64,000 nt of DNA. It comes from Utricularia gibba. Its lineage: Eukaryota > Streptophyta > Magnoliopsida > Lamiales > Lentibulariaceae. Location of the stretch: contig NEEC01000011.1 of the NCBI GenBank assembly GCA_002189035.1, positions 806,001 through 870,000 of the forward strand. The letters run 5' to 3'. This document shows positions 34,319-45,300 of the stretch, piece after piece. The notes below the pieces were generated by a model, which worked only from the letters and a program-made list of their open reading frames with translations, had not been told where the DNA came from and made no database searches. How positions within the stretch are numbered: position 1 is the first letter of the stretch; the number at the start of each line of letters is the position of its first letter. The translations under genes and the position numbers were made by a program.

Positions 34319-34679
34319 CTAAAACACATAACAATTAAATACCGCTCCCCAACATGAATAGTGTATAATAATAATAGCAAATTATTAGTATGTTTAAGTA
34401 TAGCGTAATTGAGTATATTGTAATTTACGTGATAACATGGATAATAATTTTAGATTTGGATTTGGATATCTAATTAGGGACAATCCTAGCTAAACGTAAA
34501 CCAATGTAATTTTTTAATATAATTTCTAGGCTTAGTGTGTGCCATGTTGGTGTTTTTAGAATTAGGATTCAAAAAGACCAATCCAATGGATTACTTCGTA
34601 GTATCTAGATCTAAAAAATAATCAAATATTCAGATAAAATAGTTTTATAAAATATAGATAGGATATCTAATTTATGTCC

Positions 34680-35275
34680 ATTAGATAAATCTTTTCATCA
34701 CTTTTCTCTTTTACTTTTCTACACCAAAGATGTGCTTACACAAGTTCCATCTTTAGTTGTTGTGATATATTCTTTTGATATTTAATTTGAGGTATAATAT
34801 CATTTAATGTAATATTTTCCTTGTCAACATGCTCTTGATTAGCACCAAACCCGAAAAGCATGTTGGAAGAATCCAAGATTTCTCTCAAATATTTATAGAA
34901 AAAGAGTTCAATCAAATATCACTATCAATGTACTTGTGACCTGATCTATCAATGAGGGTGTGGATGCTAAAGCTAATGATTGAATATAGTAAAAACATAG
35001 ATTATCATAGAAGTTAAAATGATTCTACTAGCATGGTTCCACTAAGGTAATGATCGAATGTATAATAATAGTTATCAAGTATCAATACTTTAAAATAATG
35101 CCTCATAACTTGCACAAGTGAGTCAAATCTTCATATTGAAAAATACATATGATGGAAAAGTTATGTATTGGCAGAGCTTTATTGCAAAACCACTATTTTT
35201 CTTTGTTTTAAATCTATTTTTTTATTTTATTATTGTTTATTTTTAGAAAATTTGAAAATTATCACTTCTTTATAT
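34680..35275. repeat. Unclassified dispersed repeat, copy 1
   Basis: Shares ordered blocks with 38050-38465: ttgatatttaattt, a taatattttccttgtcaac-like block, ataatgcctc...aactt, gagtcaaat-like, a caaaaccactattttt-like block and attttattatt(g)tt. This copy has about 200 extra bases in the middle. Confidence 0.5.
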
Positions 35276-38049
35276 AAACTATCTTTTTTTTTATCATTTT
35301 AACTGTTTTTTATACTCGCATAATTATGATCAAACTTTTTGTCATCAAAAAATTATTTAGCATTTTAGACGTCTGTTAATTTTTTTCCTTTATTCTCACT
35401 TTTTTAAAACAAAAAAAATGTGTCTCTTCATCGTATTTTCTACTTTTTCTTCATCCTTTGTTATACACACATGCCAAGAATTGATCAAGATTTACTTTTT
35501 AATCTTTGGATCGCAAGGATTGATGAGTAAATAAGATAAAAAAAATCAGTCTGCACAACAATATTATGAAGAACATAGTGTGTTTCCAGAAATCAATCAT
35601 TGAAACTGAATGTGGAGTTCCAACAATGATCAAGCAGTGGAGAAATGACAAGAGGAGTGTGTTGGAAAATAGAACAAGAGGAAGTCTCAAGGATCATAAA
35701 CTTAACGGAAAAAGACTTAGAATGAAGCAGTGGGACACATTAAGCTTGAGACGATACAATTATTGTGAATGCAGGTTTTGATGAGCAGACAAGAGCTCAT
35801 TTCAACCATGAAGGAACATGTGGAGATCATTAATTGTACTAACGATTTCAAGAGACCACAATGTCAAACTAACTCAATTCTAAGAAACATTGGAGAAATG
35901 ACAATTATCACAACAGAAGGAGAGCTCATCACTAGTTGTAAGGACTTTATTGAAGAATGTTTTTTATAAATATATATATAATTTTTGTAGAGTAGAGAAA
36001 ATCAAGGAAGCTTTGATAATCATTCCATGTATTCAATTGTTGGCTCTCGAGCTTTACATTGCAGTTATACAAAGAGAAACAAAAACATGGCATAGGTGAC
36101 AGATTTTTGTTTCTAGTTCCATCAATCTTTTAGTTGTAGGGAAATTCAAATATGTATTGGATGAGATTCGTACAATTATGAAACTCTTTGAAAGGAAACC
36201 TCTAAGTAATTGAAAATGAAACAAACTTTATGAGAAATTCAAAAGTTTTGCTTTTCCTTTTCATATATTTCTATGTCGGCCACCTTTATATACTATATGG
36301 TTTGTTTGTTGCCATCCAACAATTTTTTTATTTCTTCATTTAATTTTTTTTAATAAATAGATTTTAGTAGGGTAAATCATTTTTTTTCAATAGCTTATTT
36401 TATCTGGAAAATCTGTTAATATATAGTTTTATAGGGATAGATTTGAATTTTTCATACAAGCTTTGATTAACATGACATAATCATGCTTGTTTAAGTCACA
36501 TTGTAGCTTGGATGATTCTTGCATCAGAAAGTTATTACTAGGGTGATCTTCATAACCATGAACATGCACATGTGGTGCGACATACGCTCATTGTTTAGAT
36601 ATCATTGAATGAGATTAGATTTCTTTTAAGTTCGAAAATAATCTTATTCAAGTATATAGGAAATCTAACATTTTTTAATTGCTTTCTTCACGACAAATGT
36701 GCTTATCTTTCACTCACTTATCAGAACCTAACATTAAGTGTTGGCTTATTTTAGGTATTTTGCTTAGGGTGCTTTAATTCTGATATCTTTTTATTGAACA
36801 ATATTTTAGCTCTATAAGATATTTAGCTTTTGTATACTATGATCATTTACTTTCCAAATTCACTCATGCTACAAAACAAATATTTCATAATAAGGCTAAT
36901 TTTCTATGAGTGACTTGAGTATGAAAAGATTAAGAATTGCACGCTATTTATTTAATTCAAAAAGTCTAGTGTAAGAGAACCAAGATATTAGGAATTGCCT
37001 AATTAGTATCCAGCGTAGCTCACTCTCTCTCCATTTAGTGAACTGCATTGGAACTTGAAATTTTTTTTTGTTTCACACAGATCAAAAGCCTAATACCATT
37101 TTATTGGAATCTCCAATCCCTATGGCCTAGATTTGAGCATTTTGAAAGTTATTTTGGGAATGATTATCATTATTTGCAACACAAGTTAACAAAGCTTTCT
37201 CTATTCTCAATATGCCAACTACGAGTGAAAAGTTTTGATATGGACAAATGTTGGAGAAAATCATGCTAAAAGGTGTATAAATGAAGTCAATCTATTCAAG
37301 GCTCTAGAAAAACAGTAGAACATAAGGACATATGAGATTTAACATTATTAAAGAACATATAATTCAATATGGATTCAAAGGAGAAAATTTTTTATTTTTC
37401 CAAGAGATGCTTTCTTTTAGCTCATCTTCAAGTGTCAAACCAAATTCCAACCCTATCCCAAACCCTGCTGTGTTACAATTCAAGAAAAATGCCTCATGAT
37501 TGCACAAAGCGTGTTGAAAACGCATAGATGGAGCATTTGCACAAGTACATTGACTCATGAGCCAAGGAGGTTAGTCTTTGAACATGCTATTTGGATACAC
37601 CACATCTTAGTTGCCTTGAAAATGACTTTTTCATATCATAGCACTTGAAACATTGGTGGGACAAGCAATATCTAACTGTGGAGAGTCGATGACCAGTTTT
37701 GTCTCGCTTCAAAATAAACTTTTTCATCATTCTTTAGAATTTTTTTGGTCTTCTCATTAAATTTATTGATTTTGTATCTTTTACATTAATTGCATGTTTT
37801 TACATAGAATTTTTGTGAGTTTTTAGGATATATTTTCAGTTAATTAGATGAGAAATCAAAACCAAACAATTAATGAGTTTGAGAGTGCATGAAATTAATT
37901 TCAAGAAGTGTTTCCAAAAACAAGATTTGATTTCAAATTCTATTATAAATAAAGATTTGAAGATAATTTTATAAGATTTAAATAAAAGATTTGAATATAA
38001 GATGCATAAAATATTTGATTCAAATTTATCAAGCAAGCTTAATAAAAGA

Positions 38050-38465
38050 ATTCAATCATAGATTCCACAAATACTCTTTCATCTCAATCATTGTAGATGT
38101 CATTTAATCTTTTACTTTTTGTATTTTCATGTTTATTATATTCTATAGTCAAACATGTTTATCTTTTACTATACTATTTGATATTTAATTTAATATTTGA
38201 TTTTATTTTACGTAATATTTTTTTTATCAACGTATTCTTAATTATTACTAAGCAAAATACAGTGATATAATAATTTTCAAATATCACTATTTTCAAATAA
38301 CACCTCTACAACTTATGTAAATGAGTCATTTCCTCAGTTGTACAGTCACTTGCAAGCAAGCTTTTACATTTATAAAACCATGTTACAAAACCATTATTTT
38401 TTATTATTTATATCCATCCTTTTATTTTATTTTTATTTGTTTAAAAAATCTAAAAATAATCATTT
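38050..38465. repeat. Unclassified dispersed repeat, copy 2
   Basis: Diverged mate of 34680-35275 in the same orientation. AT-rich and noncoding, with no terminal structure I can define. Confidence 0.5.
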
Positions 38466-39234
38466 TCCTTTGAATATTTTATATCGAATAAATCTTAAAT
38501 GAGCTCGTCAAAAACTTTAGAAATAACTAATCCTTGGTAAATAATTAACCGTTTTCCCAATGTACACAATTTAAATTCTAATGACTTTGGGTACTATAAT
38601 CTTCTCAACCATAATTTTTTAGGTGTGTTATTGTGTAATACATAAAAAAAGAAATTGTTTTGCTAGGTGTCAATATCAAAACAAAGAAGAGGGAAATTTA
38701 AGGGATAAAGAATAGATGACTACATCATTTCTATGATTACTTCATAACAGTTGAGGTCTTTTGTATACACGAGAGACTTTTCCTCATTTAATCAATGTTA
38801 CTAGTAACTTGTACAGTTCATACTGCACTCTTGGGTGGTCGTCTACTCAGTAAAGGATTTTTCACAACGAGACACACGTCCAATAAGGTATTTATTAATT
38901 ATGAAAGTTACCTGGACAGCTAACCCTCGTATTAATTTTCATGTTTTTAATAAACTTTGGTCCGCTTATCATAAATTCAGCTGAGTGGTTGGATTTGCAC
39001 CAACGGAAACCACAACCTTTATAGCATTAGATCAATCCTTTTTTTTTTTTTTAGTTTTTAGATACTTTGAATGGGATTCATTCTTCTTAGTTATACTGTT
39101 CATCAGTGTCGACTCTTCCGATAGAAAAGTCCTTTTTTCATGCCAGCTCCTGAATTAATGCATGTTTCTCGATGCTAAGGACATTTAGAATAGGCTGTCT
39201 TCAGGGTTGAAACATTAGTATGACGAGTAAATTA

Positions 39235-39581
39235 GTCAAATAACACTTTGGGAAAAAGTAATTTGCTGAACAGCATATGTTTGAAAATTATTTGTCAAAT
39301 GGCACATTTATGAATTTTTTCAGATTAAAAATATATATTGATCTAATTAAAACATATGTATTATTCAAATATATATTTTTATGATTCAATATATATAATG
39401 TTGATATTTTTATATATTTTTATATATCTTTATAATCAATAAAACGAAATTAATATATATGTTTTAGTTAGACCATTATATATCTTTTGATTTGAAATAA
39501 TGCATAAAAAATACTATTTGACAAATGATTTGCAAACGTGTGTTATTCAACCAATTGTTTTTTATAATAGTGCTATTTCAC
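39235..39581. mobile_element. Foldback / long-TIR element
   Basis: The left arm (39235 to about 39364) and the reverse complement of the right arm (39581 to about 39450) share the same ordered blocks for about 130 bp: GTCAAATAACACT against GTGAAATAGCACT at the tips, then a tttgtcaaat block, then ctaattaaaacatatg against ctaactaaaacatata. The arms enclose a short AT-rich loop. It has no coding capacity. No target duplication is evident. It adjoins hAT copy C. Confidence 0.6.
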
Positions 39582-41430
39582 CAACCGGGATGCTGGTGCA
39601 AGATGTCTATTCCTGGAACGACCAGGGTGTTTTGTTGGTATTTTCTTATTCTTATATTGATTCTCAAACCTGCACATATCATTCTTAATCACAAATATTG
39701 ATTTAAGATGTGATACTTCAACATCATTGGATATGTTTCTTAGTTATTTGATTTAATTTCTTATAATGAATTTAAAAGTGTAAAAATACAATTGGCATTG
39801 TGACGTCATAAATTTTGAGTTTTTTGAAGTATTGAAATTATATGAATTTCATTTTCTATAATGAATTTTAAGCTAAGATTCGATTTCATATTATTGTTGT
39901 TTCAAAATGTATAAATTTGTGCATAATTTGAGAAACTCATTTAGGTTCAATCCTGGCATATATTCATAAAAAATTGGAATCCCTCACATATTTTTTCAGA
40001 TTTTTTTTAATATAACATTTCTCTATAATGACAATACAAAAAATGATTGTCTTTACTCATTGTATAAGAGAAAAAGAAAAGAGGATAAAGAAAATGAGAG
40101 ATTACCAGTTCGGTGACTATAGACACCCATGAAGTATTTGGTGAAAGTATTGAAGTTTTGTGATAGTAGTAAAGTGCTTTACTTGTTTGTATTTGTCATG
40201 TGCTCGCCTGTCGGTGATTAATTTTTGAACTATTTCAAGTATCAGTGGAATTCAATCCCTACATTGAGAAAGTAGTTCTTCAAAATACCCTAGTTAATTA
40301 TAGATATACTTCAGTTCTTATTCATAAAAAAATTGAGTATTTATGCTACTTTTATTCAATGTTATATTTCTAAAGGAATTGTTCATTCGAAATTTGCTAT
40401 AAGTTTTTATGAAACTTGCGATATTGCAAAACAAGAGCAAATAGCATTGGTGTTAAGATTTGTTGATAAGGATAGAATTCCAAAGACGCTTTTTTTTCTG
40501 TTTGATACGTGCGTCAAATAAGTTATGACTCAAGGAAATTTTGAGTTCTGATTACATTTTATAATATGTTTATGTTGTAAATTCCTAATTTTTTGTAGAC
40601 CACAATTGGAAATTAAAGTTATAACTCAAGGAATTATATTTTTTAAATATAATTTATCATATTTTGGAAATTTTAATATCTTTTCTATGTTAAAGTATAA
40701 ATATGAACTAAATTAATGATTTAGACCACATCATGTTTTCATCTGAATATTAACAGCAATATTATTAAACAAATCACGTCTAACTTATGTGCACAAAATC
40801 GATGGCATGCAATATAAGATAAGGGTAGAATGGAAAATATTGTCAAAATAAGGAGATAATTTACTTTTAGATAGAAGTAGCAGCAATGAAAAAGAGTGAT
40901 GTACACAATAGGAAAAGGAATGGTAGGTGACGAAATAGTGAAAACAAATAGGAAATTATTTGTTTTCACAATTGCCAAAGACCAAATAGAAGGACTTAAG
41001 TCAAATAGCTTACATACAACCAAAGAGAATTTTAAAAAAAGAATAACAAGGAAAATTTCTCATCCTCCAGCACGAGAGTTCTAAGAAGGGTAGTAAACCC
41101 AAATAGACACCCTAGAAGAAAGGAAGATGAACCAGAAGTTTTAAAAACAAGGAAGAACAATCCATGGAAAGCCCAGAAAAGGATTTCAAAATATAATGTT
41201 CATAGCTACAAGCAGTATTATTGAAGCAGAATTTATTTTACTCTTATTTGTGGCATTTGTTTTCAACTGCTAGTTTTGTTGTTATGATTGTAATTATGAA
41301 CATACTTTTACCGTTGATCCAAGAAGTTATCTTATTTTATTTAGTCATGAGTAGCTAAACTGATGTGTGGTGTCTTGGAGAGAAAGAGAGATGTATTTAA
41401 TTTGGATTAGAGTTCTAAGGTTGAGAGTGT
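39582..41430 (+). mobile_element. hAT-derived repeat, copy C
   Basis: Matches copy A across both its coding and downstream parts but lacks the TTF zinc-finger block: sequence jumps near 40160 to the later region. The frame at 40333-40521 retains a DUF4371-like piece, KFAISFYETCDIAKQEQIALVLRFVDKD, then FFLFDTCVK. The rest is frame-shifted. Confidence 0.6.
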
Positions 41431-43860
41431 TAATATATCTTTTTCTTAAAAAATCAGGATGAATCCAAGAGAGGTAAAGACTTAAACATCTAACTTATGA
41501 AACCAATATTAAAATTAGATCAAAGAGGTATAATGTATATTCATAGGCAACTTTTCAAAGAAGAAACAAACAGGACTAGGTAGACCTAGTCTTATGTGAT
41601 TTAAGAAATGGTAGATCTAAGCATGAAGTGTTCTAAGAAGGATAGTAAAATTGGAAACTGAAAAGTCATAGGGAGTTAGAGCCAGACCGTATCAAGCTCA
41701 TTAGCATTTTCGAGTAATGAGATCGAAAGTCAGGTGAATACATTCCCATGAAATCCCTGAGCCATCTATTTTTTAGTTCTGTTAACGTTAAGTGATTGCT
41801 ATATTATTTTCTGTAATTTCATAATTTTTTTTTGATCACCATTATTTTTAGTTTGAACTTAAGCTACGATTAGTCTGAGATTTCATATCCTATTTTATGC
41901 ACAATGTTTGCATCTTGTTTTAGTTAGAGCTGCAAAAGATGTTTATCCAATATCTCTATTCTTTCAAAAACTATGTTTCATTATTACTACTGTGGATTTA
42001 TATCAAAACAACATGATGAGCTTCATGAATCTAAAATAATTGGGGTAGTTCATTTACTAGCCATTGATGATGGGATTAACTCAACTTCCCGAAAGCCGCA
42101 TGGGCCAAGCCCACGTTGTTTGCCTCAAGCTATGATTATAGGGCTTGAGGCAAAATATAAGCTATGTGATAAAATATAAGAATATTCATCATGATTATCT
42201 TTCATTCCCACCCAAAGAAGGATGGTATAAACACCTTAGAAAGAGGAAGACATTAAGTAAAGTGATTATACAAACCTTGCACAATAGCTATCCCTGAGCA
42301 TGGTGGAGGATTCATGTGGTTGTAATTTGAAATTTGACCGTGCTCGTGGATAGTCTGAGGTAATTTCAAGATGAGTGAAGGAATCTCGTGATCAAAGATG
42401 AAAAATACGTAAAATCATGAAACTTAGGTATTCAAAGGGGATGATAAAATACAAGAGGGGGATAGGTCATGGCATTTAGTATTAAAGTCAAACCCCAACT
42501 TGCAATCGATGATTGAGCAAACCTATACAAGTAAGCTGAGTTTCCATAGGAGGATGAATGCAAGGCTCTGCCTAAAAAAGAGTGGAGAAACCACATCAAT
42601 TATGAATAGAGAAGAGAAAAAGATAAATTAGAATGACTACACAAATATTATGTGAAACTTTTTCATAACCACGACCAAGGATCTTTGGTAGTAACTCCAA
42701 AATTAATAATTCTAAGCAAAGCTACTTAAAAGGACTTGCACTAATCACTTTCCAAAATTTCCAAAATATCCAAATTCAATAAGGATAAGAATAAAAACTT
42801 AAAAAAAAACAATTATAGTGACTGACATTTATACTTTTATAAAGGCTCTCGATTTATAGAAGACTTGCTTAGATTACGAAACCTTATATGCGACATTTGT
42901 TTTTCCACTGTTTTGTCAAACAAATCTCACTTTTTAGCACCCTAAAACTATATTGGGTAAAAATTTTGGATATTGTTTTACTTCTGTTTTTCCAAAAATA
43001 GTTTTGCACAGAATATTTCTTATTTCCTTTTCTATTTTTGATAAAAATAATTTTTGCATGTAGTTAAAAATGGGACAAATGTAGAAATAAGAAAACAACT
43101 ACTTCTAATTCTCATTTCTATTTTTTTCATCAACTTCTCAAAATATTTCACTCTAAGGCTCCTGATCTAGGTTACCCAAGCATTTGCTAAACAATCTTCT
43201 CACAAATTGGCTGTGAAATTTGTGGGTATATGCTTGTGAGTTCTATTTTTCGTGGAGTAATTTGTTTTCCTACATCTACAAAACAAAATATGAAATTTAT
43301 GAGAATTTTAGGATATATATCACTATAGTTTTGATGGCTAGAACAAATTTCTCGACTTGCTTTGCAGATCAAATTCTTTTATCACATGGGTTTCTTTTTG
43401 GAATAGTTGTTGAGAAAATTATAGTCCATTTCCATTGATTCTTCATTCTTTTGGATGTATCTTTATTAAAGAAGTGGAAACATGTTGATGACAGTGATTC
43501 TTGCAGATGAATTTTTGGGGGTGCTGTGTTATTTTCTTTTTTTTCTCATTATGAATTCTTATGTTTTCCTTCTCATTATGACAGTGCAAACAACATGAAT
43601 GCAATCAATCAAAAGAGAAAGAAAAATGCTCACGGTGGCAAAACTTCATTGTTTCCATAGGCATAAAAGAAGAATTTGATTGGCATCATGCTAGCATTTA
43701 TTTGAAATTTGTACTATAGGAGTTGGAAAAGTGAAATATGCGCAATACATCATTTACAAAAGAAGGATGGGAGATTTTCCATTTCTTGCATTAATGATGA
43801 GAATTAATGCTACTTATTATTTTAGTTGTGTGTTATTTTGCTTTGTTTATTTTATTCATG
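41431..43860. other. Intergenic stretch with one repeat copy
   Basis: No recognised gene. The frame at 41973-42179 is unassigned. The region 42690-42960 is one copy of a repeat also found at 59850-60100. Confidence 0.4.
42690..42960. repeat. Dispersed repeat, copy 1 (mate at 59850-60100)
   Basis: Shared blocks in order: aagcaaagctacttaaaagga, ttgcact-atcact, aaaatatcc, ggataagaataaaaa, tatagtgact, then agaagactt and a cac-cctaaa end. Both copies are in the same orientation. Noncoding and unclassified. Confidence 0.55.
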
Positions 43861-43876
43861 ACATTGTTTGTTTCAT

Positions 43877-44088
43877 GTAAACAAATGATCTCAATGCAAA
43901 ATTCAAGGACACACCTCCAATGTTTGCATAATTATTGGAAAAGTTATTTGACCCCATTGTTGGACATGCACTTGAACAATATGTCCCTAATGGTGGTCTG
44001 CAACAGAACAATTCAAAATTTAATGAATCAGATGGTGCGAATGCAACAACTATGGAGCTGCCACAAAATGAAGAGAGGCATGACTAAC
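43877..44088 (+). pseudogene. Unidentified reading frame, possibly an exon relic
   Basis: A plus frame reads NDLNAKFKDTPPMFA, a stop, LLEKLFDPIVGHALEQYV, then PNGG and a Q/N-rich tail ending at TAA 44086-44088. The residue pattern (amphipathic helix, then a polar tail) looks protein-like rather than random. I cannot name the family. No clear splice site was found upstream. It lies before a copia remnant. Confidence 0.3.
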
Positions 44089-44699
44089 AATCTGCATAGA
44101 ATCAAAAGCAAGCTACAGTAAATGTAAAATTGTGATCGTGACGCTGCTTATTCAGAACACACCACCATGGTAGAGGAAGAAAATTGGAAAGTCGAACACA
44201 TCATATCAGAATACGTTGTTAGTGCCTTAGTTCAAGTATAATCTCATATTTGTGAAAGGATTGATAGATGATGTTGGAATCTATGTTAATTCCTTAATCA
44301 ATACTATGTATTGTAGGCTCGGAATACCAATGAGACCATGGCTGATGGGAGACTTAAGAATGGACTCACCATTCTTGATGAGCCATCTTTTTTCCTTGAT
44401 CTACTCAACAAGTTCTCTACTTTACTCCATGGCAACGAAATGTTGAAGAATGCTTTAGTTAATATTCTACTATATTAGTTAATATTTTTGCTGGTTCCAT
44501 GCATAATGATAATAAACGTCTATTGCACCATTGTCACCTTTGACATTTTCAGAGATTAAGTCGAACTATATCCATTCTGATTGCGGATTAAATGGTGCAC
44601 ATTGTGGTATTTATCGCTTTGCTAAATTTCATAAACACCTCACATACTCGACTTGGCACATTGAGATTTTGGGGCCTTACAAACACTAGAACATTAATG

Positions 44700-45300
44700 G
44701 AGCAAGATATTTTCTAACTATCATGGATGACCATTCAAGATCTACCTGCACTTTCTTTATCAAAGAGAAAAGTGTGGTGTCAAAATACTTGGCTGCTTTC
44801 CTTAGTTGTAGAGAGAATCATTTTGGTTATACAATCAAGCACATGCAGTTCAACAAAGGAGAGTTTTTGAATTTAATGTTCAAAGACTTGTGTGCAAAAA
44901 AGGGAATAGATCATCAGTTCTCTTGCATTAAAAGATCTTAGCAAAATGCAAGAGTTGAAAGTAAACAAAAACATCTATTAGAGTAACTAGAACTTTGATG
45001 TTTATGGCAGGTTACCTAAAGAGTTTCGGGGTGAGACCGTGCTTACAACAACATATATCATCAAAAAATTACCATCCTTTCTGTTAGACTGGAGGACATA
45101 GTTTGAAATGTTGCCTATATGCTGGAAATGTTCATAGCAGCAAATATAAGTTGGCACCATAAGCACACAAATGTCTATTTTTGAGATATCCAATGGATCA
45201 CAAGGGTTTATAAGTTGTTTGACTTGATTAGCAAAGAGAGGTTTATTTCTAGGGATGCAAAATTCTATGAGCAGATTTACCCTTTATAGGGTAGCTCTGA
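44700..45300 (+). pseudogene. Copia integrase remnant 1
   Basis: The frame at 44723-44941 reads MDDHSRSTCTFFIKEKS, AAFLSCRENHFGYTIKH, KGIDHQFSCIK. This is the copia integrase core: the IVDDHSR motif and the NHFGH...NGGEF segment, here changed to FNKGEF. Downstream, in other frames, come GETVLTTTYIIKKLPS and KLFDLISKERFISRDAKFYEQI, the integrase C-terminal end. It is the same family as 48290-50160 and is broken by many stops. Confidence 0.7.

Larger units (their letters stand above)
26815..34354 (-). mobile_element. Athila-like gypsy element, copy 2, split by a copia element
   Basis: The minus-strand order from 34354 downward is gag, linker, protease and RT N-terminal part (to about 31571), then an unrelated plus-strand copia element, then RT C-terminal part and RNase H (27481 to about 26815). 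The sequence between the two halves that would match 6330-6680 of copy 1 is missing. The right edge stops inside the primer binding site, and no LTR is attached on either side. Confidence 0.8.
34355..39234. other. AT-rich intergenic stretch with an unclassified repeat pair
   Basis: No recognised gene. Open frames at 35566-35781, 35769-35969, 37048-37269 and 37364-37558 have no known domain. Two diverged copies of one repeat lie at about 34680-35275 and 38050-38465 and are listed separately. Confidence 0.4.
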
